This document shows, piece by piece, positions 9,491-19,790 of a stretch of 59,073 bases of DNA. This DNA comes from Pseudomonas pharyngis (lineage in GTDB: Bacteria; Pseudomonadota; Gammaproteobacteria; Pseudomonadales; Pseudomonadaceae). The position numbers and the translations under genes are program-made. The notes below the pieces were generated by a model. It was given only the letters and a program-made list of their open reading frames with translations. It did no database searches and was not told the origin of the DNA. The stretch spans positions 1 to 59,073 of the forward strand of contig NZ_BQID01000022.1 of the NCBI RefSeq assembly GCF_021602345.1, given 5' to 3'. The stretch's first letter is position 1, and each line of letters opens with the position of its first letter.

Positions 9491-9528
9491 AAAAGCCCCG
9501 TCCGGCATTGCGCCGGGCGGGGCTTTTT
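9491..9528 (+). terminator. acsA terminator
   Basis: GC-rich hairpin AAAAGCCCCG...CGGGGCTTTTT with an inner CCGGC/GCCGG stem and a T-run. Confidence 0.9.
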
Positions 9529-9554
9529 GTTGTCTGGAGTTTATGGGTTGTTAG

Positions 9555-9675
9555 TGCTGGCCCCTTCGCTGGCAAGTCGAATCGTCGCACCGCAGCTCCC
9601 ACAGGTTTTGTGGTGTGTTGGAGGTTGCGCGAGCAGCGTAGATCCTTGTGGGAGCTGGCTTGCCAGCGAAAGCAG
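9555..9675. repeat. REP pair (inverted)
   Basis: Two inverted units, one reading CCTTCGCTGGCAAG...CAGCTCCCAC and one GTGGGAGCTGGCTTGCCAGCG, form a BIME-like pair between acsA and aotJ. Confidence 0.8.
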
Positions 9676-10022
9676 TTTGTCATGCAAAGGTGCAATTCTT
9701 TGATGTAACACAAAACCCGCAGCCAATAATTATCGAATTGTTCCGTCAGCCCATTCCCACTGTTACCTGTCAGTCTTCAAGTAACCGAATGTGTAACCGC
9801 CCGCCCCGCAACGGGGCAATGAGAAACGCATCGCCCCGTTTTAGAGCCTCAAAACCCCCGGTGAAAAATAAGACATAACCCCGTGCTTGCCGGATTAGAA
9901 GGGTTTGCGAATAATAGGCCCGCAATTTGCAGCATAGATCGGTTCACTGTCTTTCGCTCTTGCATGAAATTGCAGGGCTGTCAATGTGCTCAAGCGGGTT
10001 TCTCGGTGCATCTGTAATTAGT
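9676..10022. other. Upstream region of aotJ
   Basis: No gene is supported. An additional loose ArgR-like half-site (TGTCAA followed by TGTGCTCAA) is seen near 9978. The region should include the distal promoter of the arginine transporter operon. Confidence 0.4.
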
Positions 10023-10069
10023 TGTCGCATTGAAGAAATATCGGCTTCGGGCCTGTCGTTAGAATGCCG
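10023..10069 (+). promoter_or_regulatory. ArgR binding half-sites before aotJ
   Basis: TGTCGC-N8-AA, the Pseudomonas ArgR half-site, is matched exactly at 10023-10038, and a weaker TGTCGT half-site follows in the same direction at 10054. They lie 150-196 bp before the aotJ start. This fits arginine-dependent autoregulation of the aot-argR operon. Confidence 0.65.
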
Positions 10070-10218
10070 ATCACTCGCTCGTCGTGGCTTGCGTTGAAGC
10101 CGTCGCGGTTTTGACTGGAACTGTCCCACGCACGCAGCAACCGATTTCGTTACACCCATTCGCATATTGGGCTGTCGCTCACTCTGCCGTTTTTGCCCTT
10201 TACCGATGGAGTCCCAAG

Positions 10219-10992
10219 ATGAAGAAACTTGTGCTGCTTGGCGCCCTGGCACTGTCCGTGCTGTCCCTGCCGACGTTCGCCGATGAAAAGCCTCTGAAAA
10301 TCGGTATCGAAGCGGCTTACCCTCCATTCGCATCCAAAGCCCCGGACGGCAGCATCGTCGGTTTCGACTACGACATCGGCAACGCGCTGTGCGAAGAAAT
10401 GAAGGTCAAGTGCCAGTGGGTCGAGCAAGAGTTCGACGGTCTGATCCCGGCACTGAAAGTGCGCAAGATCGACGCGATCCTGTCGTCCATGTCGATCACT
10501 GACGACCGCAAGAAGTCCGTGGACTTCACCAACAAGTACTACAACACCCCAGCCCGCCTCGTGATGAAGGAAGGCACTCAGGTCAGCGAAGGTCTGGCTG
10601 AGCTCAAGGGCAAGAACATCGGCGTACAACGGGGTTCGATCCACGAGCGTTTCGCCCGCGAAGTCCTGGCCCCGCTGGGTGCCGAGATCAAGCCGTACGG
10701 CTCGCAGAACGAAATCTACCTCGACGTGGCCGCCGGCCGCCTCGACGGCACCGTGGCGGACGCTACGCTGTTGAATGACGGCTTCCTGAAAACCGACGCC
10801 GGCAAAGGCTTCGCGTTCGTCGGCCCGGCGTTCACCGACGTCAAATACTTCGGCGACGGCGTAGGCATCGCGGTACGCAAGGGCGACGCCCTGAAAGACA
10901 AGATCAACACCGCCATCGCGGCCATCCGCGAGAACGGCAAGTACAAGGCAATCCAGGACAAGTACTTCGACTTCGACATTTACGGCAAGTAA
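10219..10992 (+). CDS. aotJ: Arginine/ornithine ABC transporter, periplasmic binding protein
   Basis: 257 residues from the ATG at 10219, which gives a proper signal peptide ([21 protein letters not shown]). The longer frame upstream lacks one. The mature protein is a two-lobed binding protein of the lysine/arginine/ornithine family ([28 protein letters not shown]; later [20 protein letters not shown] and the R in GVQRGS that contacts the ligand carboxylate). It delivers arginine and ornithine to the AotQ-AotM permease. It is the first gene of aotJQMOP-argR, in the same order as in P. aeruginosa. ArgR half-sites lie upstream. Confidence 0.93.
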   Translation: MKKLVLLGALALSVLSLPTFADEKPLKIGIEAAYPPFASKAPDGSIVGFDYDIGNALCEEMKVKCQWVEQEFDGLIPALKVRKIDAILSSMSITDDRKKSVDFTNKYYNTPARLVMKEGTQVSEGLAELKGKNIGVQRGSIHERFAREVLAPLGAEIKPYGSQNEIYLDVAAGRLDGTVADATLLNDGFLKTDAGKGFAFVGPAFTDVKYFGDGVGIAVRKGDALKDKINTAIAAIRENGKYKAIQDKYFDFDIYGK

Positions 10993-11083
10993 AGACGTCG
11001 CTCGACCCGTCCGAAATGGCGCAAGCAACAGGATTTCTGCGGTTTGCGCCATTTTTTCATCCCAACTTTCGAGGACCTGAATC

Positions 11084-11773
11084 ATGTTGAAAGGCTACGG
11101 GGCTGTCATCCTCGATGGCGCTTGGCTGACGCTTCAGCTCGCCTTGTCGTCCATGGCCCTGGCCATCGTTCTCGGGCTGATCGGCGTCGCGTTGCGCCTG
11201 TCGCCGGTGCGCTGGCTGGCGTGGCTGGGCGATCTGTATTCCACGGTGATTCGCGGGATTCCCGACCTGGTGCTGATCCTGCTGATCTTCTACGGCGGTC
11301 AGGACCTGCTCAACCGCGTCGCGCCAATGCTCGGCTATGACGACTACATCGACCTGAACCCGCTGGCCGCCGGTATCGGCACCCTCGGTTTCATCTTCGG
11401 TGCGTACCTGTCGGAAACCTTCCGCGGCGCGTTCATGGCGATCCCCAAAGGTCAGGCCGAAGCCGGCATGGCGTACGGCATGAGCAGCTTCCAGGTGTTC
11501 TTCCGGGTGCTGGTGCCGCAGATGATCCGTCTGGCGATTCCGGGCTTCACCAACAACTGGTTGGTCTTGACCAAGGCCACCGCGCTGATTTCCGTGGTCG
11601 GTCTGCAAGACATGATGTTCAAGGCCAAGCAGGCGGCCGACGCCACCCGCGAGCCTTTCACCTTCTTCCTCGCAGTGGCGGCGATGTACCTGGTGATCAC
11701 CAGTGTCTCGTTGCTGGCGCTGCGTCACCTTGAGAAGCGCTACTCGGTAGGCGTAAGGGCGGCTGATCTATGA
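11084..11773 (+). CDS. aotQ: Arginine/ornithine ABC transporter permease
   Basis: 229 residues and about five membrane helices. It is a HisQ/M-type inner-membrane permease with the coupling motif EAGMAYGMSSFQVFFRVLVPQ, where the EAA loop meets the ATPase AotP. The N-terminal domain starts with the usual GAVILDGAWLTLQLALSS. It forms the channel with AotM. Its stop overlaps the aotM start (ATGA). Confidence 0.93.
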   Translation: MLKGYGAVILDGAWLTLQLALSSMALAIVLGLIGVALRLSPVRWLAWLGDLYSTVIRGIPDLVLILLIFYGGQDLLNRVAPMLGYDDYIDLNPLAAGIGTLGFIFGAYLSETFRGAFMAIPKGQAEAGMAYGMSSFQVFFRVLVPQMIRLAIPGFTNNWLVLTKATALISVVGLQDMMFKAKQAADATREPFTFFLAVAAMYLVITSVSLLALRHLEKRYSVGVRAADL

Positions 11774-12468
11774 TCTTCGACTACAACGTCATTTGGGAGG
11801 CCCTGCCGCTGTACTTCGGCGGTCTGGTCACGACCCTCAAGTTGCTCGCGCTGTCGCTGTTCTTCGGCCTGCTCGCGGCCCTGCCGCTGGGGCTGATGCG
11901 TGTGTCCAAGAACGCCGTGGTCAACGGCGCGGCCTGGCTGTACACCTACGTGATTCGCGGCACGCCGATGCTGGTGCAACTGTTCCTGATCTACTACGGT
12001 CTGGCCCAGTTCGAAGCGGTGCGTGAAAGCTTCTTGTGGCCGTGGCTGTCCAGCGCAACGTTCTGTGCGTGCCTGGCGTTCGCGATCAACACCAGCGCCT
12101 ACACCGCCGAAATCATCGCCGGCAGCCTGAAGGCCACGCCGAACGGCGAGATCGAAGCGGCCAAGGCCATGGGCATGTCGCGCTTCAAGATGTACAAACG
12201 CATCCTGCTGCCATCGGCCCTGCGCCGGGCGCTGCCGCAGTACAGCAACGAAGTGATCATGATGCTGCAGACCACCAGTCTGGCGTCCATCGTGACCCTG
12301 ATCGACATCACCGGCGCGGCCCGTACCGTCAACGCGCAGTTCTACCTGCCGTTCGAGGCGTACATCACCGCCGGCGTGTTCTACCTGTGCCTGACCTTCA
12401 TTCTGGTGCGCCTGTTCAAGCTGGCCGAGCGTCGCTGGCTGAGCTACCTGGCCCCGAGGAAGCACTGA
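11770..12468 (+). CDS. aotM: Arginine/ornithine ABC transporter permease
   Basis: 232 residues and a paralogue of AotQ. The membrane start is LPLYFGGLVTTLKLLALSLFFGLL, RGTPMLVQLFLIYYG is the family signature, and the EAA loop is EIEAAKAMGMSRFKMYKRILLP. It partners AotQ in the inner membrane. It starts inside the aotQ stop codon and is followed after 1 bp by aotO, so the whole set is one transcript. Confidence 0.93.
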   Translation: MIFDYNVIWEALPLYFGGLVTTLKLLALSLFFGLLAALPLGLMRVSKNAVVNGAAWLYTYVIRGTPMLVQLFLIYYGLAQFEAVRESFLWPWLSSATFCACLAFAINTSAYTAEIIAGSLKATPNGEIEAAKAMGMSRFKMYKRILLPSALRRALPQYSNEVIMMLQTTSLASIVTLIDITGAARTVNAQFYLPFEAYITAGVFYLCLTFILVRLFKLAERRWLSYLAPRKH

Positions 12469-12469
12469 T

Positions 12470-13582
12470 ATGGAACGCATCGACCACACTCTGCCGTGGA
12501 GTCATTTGGGCAGCGAGCGCCGGATTTCGGTTTTTCGTTTCGGTAGCGGCGAGCGCAAGGCCTACATCCAGGCCAGCCTCCACGCTGACGAACTGCCCGG
12601 CATGCGCACTGCCTGGGAACTGAAAAAACGCCTCGGCGAACTCGAAGCCAAGGGCCTGCTCAACGGCGTCATCGAACTGGTGCCGGTGGCCAACCCGCTG
12701 GGTCTCGGCCAGTTGTTGCAAGGCAACCACCAAGGGCGTTTCGAGGCCGGCAGCGGCAAGAATTTCAACCGTGATTTCGTCGAGCTCAGCGCCCCCGTAG
12801 CCGCCAGGCTGGAAGGACAACTCGGTGATGATCCGCACGCCAATATCCGTCTGATCCGTCAGGCAATGGCCGATCACCTGGCCGCATTGCCCGAGGCCAG
12901 CAGCCAGTTGCAAGGCATGCAGCGCATCCTGCTGCAACATGCCGCCACCGCCGATGTGGTGCTGGACCTGCATTGCGACTGCGAAGCCGCGCTGCACATG
13001 TACGCCTTGCCGCAACACTGGCCGCAGTGGCGTTCGCTCGCCGCGCACCTGGACGTGAAGGTCGGTTTGCTGGCGGAAGACTCCGGCGGCAGCTCGTTCG
13101 ACGAGGCCTGTTCGCTGCCGTGGCTGCGCCTGTCGCGGCTGTTCCCGGACGCGCAGATTCCACTGGCGTGCCTGGCGACCACCGTTGAACTCGGCGGTCA
13201 GGCTGACACCACGCCGACGCAGGCCGAAGCCTGGGCCGAAGGCATTCTGGCGTTCCTCGCCGAGCAGGGCCTGATCCGTGGCGAGTGGCCGAGCGCGGCG
13301 CACGAGCCGTGCGAAGGCATGCCGTTCGAGGGCACTGAATTGCTCCTGCCGCCGCATCCCGGAGTGGTGAGTTTTCTGCGCAAGCCCGGCGAGTGGGTTG
13401 AAGCCGGTGACAAGATTTTCGAAGTGATCGATCCGCTGTCGGATCGGGTCAGCACGGTGTGTGCTGGTACGTCCGGGGTGCTGTTTGCCATTGAGCGGCT
13501 GCGTTACGCCCAACCCGGTTTCTGGCTGGCCAAAGTGGCGGGGCGCGATGCGCTGCGCGACGGCCCTTTGCTCAACGACTGA
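12470..13582 (+). CDS. aotO: Succinylglutamate desuccinylase/aspartoacylase family protein of the aot operon
   Basis: 370 residues. It is an M14-like zinc amidohydrolase of the AstE/aspartoacylase family. Zinc and catalytic residues are visible in SLHADELPGMRTAWELKK (H-x-D/E-E), LDLHCDCEAALHMY (the second His) and TVELGG (Glu). The C-terminal part (about 290-365) is a barrel-sandwich, lipoyl-like extension. Its substrate is unknown. It is co-transcribed with the transporter genes in pseudomonads yet is not needed for transport in P. aeruginosa as far as I know. It is a distant relative of the real AstE at 30410. Confidence 0.85.
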   Translation: MERIDHTLPWSHLGSERRISVFRFGSGERKAYIQASLHADELPGMRTAWELKKRLGELEAKGLLNGVIELVPVANPLGLGQLLQGNHQGRFEAGSGKNFNRDFVELSAPVAARLEGQLGDDPHANIRLIRQAMADHLAALPEASSQLQGMQRILLQHAATADVVLDLHCDCEAALHMYALPQHWPQWRSLAAHLDVKVGLLAEDSGGSSFDEACSLPWLRLSRLFPDAQIPLACLATTVELGGQADTTPTQAEAWAEGILAFLAEQGLIRGEWPSAAHEPCEGMPFEGTELLLPPHPGVVSFLRKPGEWVEAGDKIFEVIDPLSDRVSTVCAGTSGVLFAIERLRYAQPGFWLAKVAGRDALRDGPLLND

Positions 13583-13605
13583 CTGTTTTTGTGAGAACCG
13601 ACCGC

Positions 13606-14370
13606 ATGTACAAACTTGAAGTCCAAGACCTGCATAAACGCTATGGCAGTCACGAAGTGCTCAAGGGCGTTTCCCTGAAAGCGGCCGCCGGCGATGTGAT
13701 CAGCATCATCGGCTCCAGTGGCTCCGGCAAAAGTACTTTCCTGCGTTGCATCAACCTGCTCGAGCAGCCGCACGCGGGCAAGATCCTGCTCAACAACGAA
13801 GAGCTGAAACTGGTGGCGAACAAGGACGGCGCGCTGAAAGCCGCTGATCCGAAGCAGCTGCAACGCATGCGTTCGCGCCTGTCGATGGTGTTCCAGCACT
13901 TCAACCTGTGGTCGCACATGACCGCACTGGAAAACATCATGGAAGCGCCGGTTCACGTGCTGGGAGTGTCCAAGGCCGAAGCCCGCGAGAAAGCCGAGCA
14001 CTACCTGAACAAGGTCGGCGTGGCTCACCGTAAGGATGCGTTCCCGGGGCATATGTCCGGTGGCGAGCAGCAGCGTGTGGCAATCGCCCGTGCGCTGGCG
14101 ATGGAACCGGAAGTGATGCTGTTCGACGAACCGACTTCGGCCCTCGACCCGGAACTGGTCGGCGACGTGCTGAAAGTCATGCAGGCCCTCGCTCAGGAAG
14201 GCCGCACCATGGTGGTGGTGACCCACGAAATGGGCTTCGCCCGTGAAGTGTCGAACCAGTTGGTGTTCCTGCACAAAGGCGTCGTCGAAGAAAGCGGCAA
14301 CCCGCGTGAAGTGCTGGTCAATCCGCAATCGGAACGTTTGCAACAATTCCTCTCGGGCAGCCTCAAGTAA
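13606..14370 (+). CDS. aotP: Arginine/ornithine ABC transporter ATPase
   Basis: 254 residues from the ATG at 13606, matching the usual MYKLEVQDLHKRYG start of this family; an in-frame GTG/ATG upstream is less likely. Walker A is GSSGSGKST (about 40-48), the signature is MSGGEQQRVAIARAL, Walker B is VMLFDEPTSALD, and the H-loop is VVVTHEMG. It energises arginine/ornithine uptake with AotJ, Q and M. Confidence 0.94.
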   Translation: MYKLEVQDLHKRYGSHEVLKGVSLKAAAGDVISIIGSSGSGKSTFLRCINLLEQPHAGKILLNNEELKLVANKDGALKAADPKQLQRMRSRLSMVFQHFNLWSHMTALENIMEAPVHVLGVSKAEAREKAEHYLNKVGVAHRKDAFPGHMSGGEQQRVAIARALAMEPEVMLFDEPTSALDPELVGDVLKVMQALAQEGRTMVVVTHEMGFAREVSNQLVFLHKGVVEESGNPREVLVNPQSERLQQFLSGSLK

Positions 14371-14481
14371 TCGCTCCCGTTATGCACCAGATTAGGTCAT
14401 GCTGCGCAGCGCGCCAGATGGTCTAATTTGGTTGCAGCCGATTTCGGTTTTTCCCTCTGTTTACGTTTCGGATCGCCCGCC

Positions 14482-15462
14482 ATGACTGCCCATCGAATTG
14501 GTTTCCTGATTTGGCCCAGCACTAAAGCTCTGACTTTGGCGCTGGCGGAGGAGGCCTTGCGTGTTGCCCAGCGTGTGCATCCGGATGTGGTTTACGAATT
14601 GTCGTTCCTGCAGGCCGAAGCACCGATTGACGGTGAGTGGCAACTGCCCGGCGAACCCTGGGCCGGCAAACTCGAAAACTTCCAGAAACTGTTCCTGCTC
14701 GCCGATGAGCCACCGACGACTTTGGCGCCGGCACTCAGCAGCGCGCTCAAGCAATTGGTACGCGCCGGTTGTGTGATCGGTGGTTTGTCGGCTGGCGTGT
14801 ATCCGCTGGCGCACCTCGGTCTGCTCGACGGCTATCGCGCAGCGGTGCACTGGCGCTGGCAGGACGATTTCGCCGAACGCTTCCCGAAAGTCATCGCCAC
14901 CAGCCATCTGTTCGACTGGGATCGCGATCGGCTGACGGCATGCGGCGGTATGTCGGTACTCGATTTGTTGTTGGCGGTACTGGCCCGTGACCACGGCGCG
15001 GAACTGGCCGGTGCAGTGTCCGAAGAACTGGTGGTCGAGCGCATCCGCGAAGGCGGCGAGCGTCAGCGCATTCCGTTGCAGAACCGTCTCGGCTCCAGCC
15101 ATCCGAAGCTCACCCAAGCGGTGTTGCTGATGGAAGCCAACATCGAAGAGCCGCTGACCACCGACGAAATCGCCCAGCATGTGTGCGTGTCCCGTCGCCA
15201 GCTGGAGCGGATCTTCAAGCAATACCTCAACCGCGTGCCGAGCCAGTATTACCTGGAACTGCGCCTGAACAAGGCCCGGCAGATGTTGATGCAGACCAGC
15301 AAGTCGATCATCCAGATCGGCCTGTCGTGCGGTTTCTCCTCGGGGCCGCATTTCTCCAGCGCCTATCGCAACTTCTTCGGCGCCACGCCGCGGGAAGACC
15401 GCAACCAGCGGCGCAGCAGCAGCCCGTTCGAGCTGTCCTCGGTGCCGCCCGAGCGCGGTTGA
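14482..15462 (+). CDS. argR: ArgR, AraC-family regulator of arginine metabolism
   Basis: 326 residues from the ATG at 14482. The N-terminal part (1-200) is a DJ-1/glutamine-amidotransferase-like sensor domain (AGCVIGGLSAGVYPLAHLGLL, where the nucleophile-elbow position carries SAG instead of Cys). The C-terminal 100 residues are an AraC-type pair of helix-turn-helix motifs (DEIAQHVCVSRRQLERIFKQYL and IIQIGLSCGFSSGPHFSSAYRNFFG). It is the Pseudomonas arginine regulator, unrelated to E. coli ArgR. It activates the aot and ast/aru genes when arginine is present. It ends the transporter operon. Confidence 0.93.
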   Translation: MTAHRIGFLIWPSTKALTLALAEEALRVAQRVHPDVVYELSFLQAEAPIDGEWQLPGEPWAGKLENFQKLFLLADEPPTTLAPALSSALKQLVRAGCVIGGLSAGVYPLAHLGLLDGYRAAVHWRWQDDFAERFPKVIATSHLFDWDRDRLTACGGMSVLDLLLAVLARDHGAELAGAVSEELVVERIREGGERQRIPLQNRLGSSHPKLTQAVLLMEANIEEPLTTDEIAQHVCVSRRQLERIFKQYLNRVPSQYYLELRLNKARQMLMQTSKSIIQIGLSCGFSSGPHFSSAYRNFFGATPREDRNQRRSSSPFELSSVPPERG

Positions 15463-15469
15463 TTCCGGG

Positions 15470-15494
15470 TATCAGCGCCTCGAGGGCGCTGATA
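15470..15494. terminator. Hairpin between convergent argR and the giant LRR gene
   Basis: The perfect 10-bp arms TATCAGCGCC and GGCGCTGATA flank a TCGAG loop. There is no T-run, so it may be a weak bidirectional terminator. Confidence 0.5.
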
Positions 15495-15507
15495 CTCCAG
15501 GTCTTGC

Positions 15508-18500
15508 TCAGTCTTCGATATTGACGACGGGCCGTATGACCTGGGGCGGATGATCGAGAATGCCGTCGACGTTCAGGGTGTTGCCCGTCTCCTGGAAATA
15601 GGCTCGGATGCGGTTCATCGCACGCATGGAAAAGGGGTTGCCACGTAAATCGTAGCGATCACCGACATAGGCCGGTACCTCCATCAGTTCGTCCGGCATT
15701 TCGCTGATTTCATTACCTGACAGATCGATTTCCATCCAGTTGAAGTTGCCAAGCGCACCCTTGGGAATTTCGCGGATGCCGGTCGTGCTCAAGTCCAGAT
15801 CGGTCAGTGCCTGCAGGTTGCTCAGGTCGGGAGCCAGTCCAAGCGGGTTGTCTTGCAGGTGCAAGAGCTCGAGAGTGTGCAGCCCCGCCAGGCCGTGCAC
15901 ATCGTTTGGCGTCAGGGTGATGTTGCATTCCGGCAGGCTCAGCGACGTCAGACGCCCCATCCTGAAGATGGCTTCGGGGACGGTTCTCAGGTCGTAGCCT
16001 CGGATATCGAGGCTATCAAGACTGGGGAACGCCTCCAGGAAACGGCCGATGCGCGGCGAGTGATCGCTGACACTGAGCAGGTACAGATCCGATACGTGGC
16101 CGAATTGCGCCGTCAGTGTCGGCAGTTCACCTCGTAGCGGCAGGCTCGACGCGAAGCGGTGATCTTCGATATCCGCGCCTTCCAGCGGTGTCTTGCGCCA
16201 GCAGGTCAGCAATTCCTCCTTGAAACGCGCACGGTTTTGCTCTTCTTTCAGGCGCTCCGCGGCGTCGAGTGGCTGGCCGCTGATGTCATTGACCGGCAGG
16301 TCGGCCTCCCATGCCGCAAGATCACCCAGCAATGTTGCCAGTTCGGTTTCAAGACGTGTCAGTTCGCTCCGCCCATCCGCCAGCGAGCCGTCCAGTCGGT
16401 AGACGAAGGCGCTCGCCTGTTCGTCGTCGAGGGCGGGGTACAGGGTCTGGACTCGGATCAGGTCTGTCATTTCGGCCATGACCCCAAGGTCTTCGCCGTT
16501 ACGGCGATAGTAAATCTTGATCCGGTCACGGGTGGCGGCATTCAAGGGATTGTCGCCGAAGTCATAGCCATTGCCGACGGCTGCCGGCAAGGCGAAGACA
16601 TCTTCGGGAAGCTCGGTGATGCGGTTGTTGTTGAGTACAACCGTTTCAAGCGCGGGGTGGTTCAACAGCCCCGCGGGAAGTTCGGTGATGGCCGTCGCCG
16701 ACAGGTCGAGGTACTCCAGTGCTCGCAGGTTGCGCAAGTCAGGCACCATGCCCAGTGGATTGCGATACAGATCCAGGCTTTTGAGTCGGGTCAGCATTCC
16801 AAGAACGGTGTGGCCTTCGCTGTCCAGCACCACGTCGCAGTCGCTCAATGCCAGCTCCTCGAGTGCAGGCATGCGGGTGATCGGTTGTGGAATGCGTCCG
16901 AGCGCCAGTTCGCGCAGCTCCAGGGTTTCGAGGCCGGGAAAACAGTGCAGAAAGCTGTCATTGATCCGCAGTTGTGAATTGCCATGAAGCGACAGCGCCG
17001 TGACGTGGCTGAAGTCAGTGCTCAAGGTGGGCATGTCGCCGATGAACGCAAGATTGAGGCTCAGCGTCACAGCTCGTGTTTCCGGATTCTCCTCCAGACG
17101 CTCGCGCCAGAACGCCTCGAGTTCCAGGCGAAAGGCCTCGCGTTCGGCACGCTCGGTATCGCGTTCGATTTGACTGAGTACTTCATCGGTAGCGGGGAAA
17201 CGCTCGGGAATATCGCCCACCCAGCGGTGCAGGGCTTCGACCAGTTGCTGCAATTCCGATTCCCAGCGGGCAATCTGCGCACGCCCTTGCTCGATGGTTC
17301 CAGGCAGCAGGTACAAGACGCGTTCGGCATCCTCGCGATCCACTGACGGGAACAGTTCTATGAGCCGGTCCAGGTCTTCGTTGGGCATGGAGACGCCGAA
17401 GTTTTGCCGGTGCTCCTGGAAGCAGACTTTGACCCGATCGCGAGTGGCCGGGGTCAGCGGGTTGTCGGCGAAGGTGAATTGTCGGGGGGTATTCACCGGA
17501 ATATCGAACAGGTCTTCGGGCAGTTCGCTGATCCGGTTGCGATCGAAGATTGCGACAGTCAGGCGCGGGTGTGTGAGCAGGCCGTCCGGCACGCTGGTCA
17601 GTTGGGTATCGACCAGACGCAAATGAATCAGTGCCGGCAGGCTGTCGAGAGGCGGAGGCGTACCCAGCGGGTTGCGACTCAGATTCAGATACTGCAGGGC
17701 ATTCAAAGAGGAAAGGATGGTCTGGCCAGGCGAAGTCAGTGACAACCTGCAGTTTTCCAGGATCAGGCGTTGCAGCGAAGGCATTCGTGCGCAGGCTCGC
17801 GGGATCTCTGCGAGGTTGAAATCATGCAGTTCCAGATGATGTAAGCCGGTGAAAGACCCCAGAAAGGCGTCGGTGGCGCTCAGGGTCGTACTTCCATGCA
17901 CTGACAACTCTGCAATATGGCTGAAGTCCGCCGACAACCGAGGCAGCTCGCCGATGAACGTAAGCGTCGTTATCAGGGTGTCGTGCCGCTGCCTGGGGTT
18001 GTCCGAAGACCGCATGTGCCACAACCGCTCCAGTTGGTCGGCAAAGGCTGTTCTCCTGGTGTGCTCGACGAACATCTCTGTCGGGCTCAACGGTTGACCG
18101 CTGACCGGATGAGAGGCGGGAATCGCGGTCTTCCATTGTTCGAGGTCCGCGACCAGTTGTTCGATTTCCGCCTTCCAGTGCCTGAGCAGGATGCGGCCCT
18201 GTTCCAGGTCGCCGGGCAAACCATAGAAGACGTCGCTGGCTTCCTCGGTGTCCAGGGCGGGGAACAGGGCTTTGGTGGCTGCGATATCTGCTTCATCGGC
18301 AGGTATGCCGAAATCCGGACCGATTTCCCGAGAGTAGGTCTTGATGCGTTCCCGGGTCTCAGCGCTCAGCGGGTTGCCGGAAAAATCAAATCCTTCGCTG
18401 ACGGTGGCCGGCAGTTGAAAAAAATCCTCGGGAAATTCGCTGATCCGATTGTCACTGACGATGGCCGTTTTGAGGTTCGGATGGCGAGTCATGCCGACTG

Positions 18501-19790
18501 GCGCTTCGTTGATTCCCGTGCTGGAAAGATCGAGGTAGTTGAGTTGGCTCAAGGCGCCGACATCGGGTGAATCGCCCAATGGGTTGCCGGGCAACTCAAG
18601 GGAGTCCAGCGCGGGCATGGCGGCCAGTGCCGCTTGCGCTTCGGCACTGAAGGTCACGCCGCAATTTTTCAGGACCAGCGCTTCGAGAGCTGGAAGGCGG
18701 GCGAGCGTTTGTGCAGTCCGGTCAAGGGTGAAATCGCGCAGAACCAGCGTAGTCAACCGCGGGAAGCTGGCGAGGAATGAAGATGTGGAGGTGATCGATT
18801 TGTTGCCACTCAAGGACAACGTGCGGATGTGACTGAAATCCGCGCTCAGCACGGGCATGTCTCCCATGAAGGTTGCCTGCGCATTCAAGGTTTCGGCCCG
18901 TACCAGCGGCTGAGTCGTGGAACGGTGGCGCCATAGCCGTTCGAGGCGCCCGGCGAACGTTTCCCTGGCAAAGAGTTCTTCCAGTCGTTCATTGAGGGTC
19001 AGTGTCTCGCCACTGAGTGGATTGCGGTCTGGAATGTCCCGGACCCATCTGGCCAGATCTGCGGTCAGACGGGTTATTTCGGCTTCCCATCGTTCCAGCT
19101 GAAGCCGGCCTTGGGCGAGAGAGCCTGGAAGTCGGTAAATCAGCTCGCTGGCCTGGCGATCGTTGAGGTCGGTGAACAGCATTTTGGTCCGGTCGATCTC
19201 GGGTTGCTCTGGCCGCACGCCCATGTAATTGCCGGTGCGGTTGAAATAGACTTTCACCTGTTCACGCGTAGCACTGGAAAGTGGATTGCCGGCGAAATCG
19301 AATGTCGCCCCGGTGCTGGGCGACAGCTCGAACAGCACACCGGGCAGCGAAGTGATCTGATTGCCGGCCAGCCAGGCGCTTCTGATGCGCGGATGATCCA
19401 GCAGCCCGCTAGGCAGTGCGGAAATGCCGGTATCCATGAGATTGAGATAGGTCAGCGCAGAAAGGCCGTTGACGTCCATCGTGATACCCAGCGGGTTACC
19501 CTGCAGATCGAGCGCCGTCAGTTCGTTGAGTGACGACAGCAGCAGCTGGTTTTGTGGGGTGAGAACGACGCCACATTGGCGCAGTCTCAGTTGTCGCAGC
19601 GAGCGCATCGTCTGGAGACTTTGCGGCAGGTCGTCCAGGTCGAAATGGTTCAGGGCCAGGCGTTGCAAGTTTGGAAAACGCTGGAGAAATGCGTCGACGC
19701 TGCCGGGATTGTCTGTGCCGGTCAGTTCCAGGTTGGTGATGTGATCGAAACTGGCGCTCAGGACGGGCAAGTCTCCCGGCAGTGGCTCTG
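15508..19790 (-). repeat. Five tandem leucine-rich coding modules, period 912 bp
   Basis: The module-start Gly codons begin at 19776, 18864, 17952, 17040 and 16131. The spacings are 912, 912, 912 and 909 bp. Protein identity between modules is only moderate by eye, so the constant length is a structural constraint rather than a sign of very recent copying. Confidence 0.85.
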
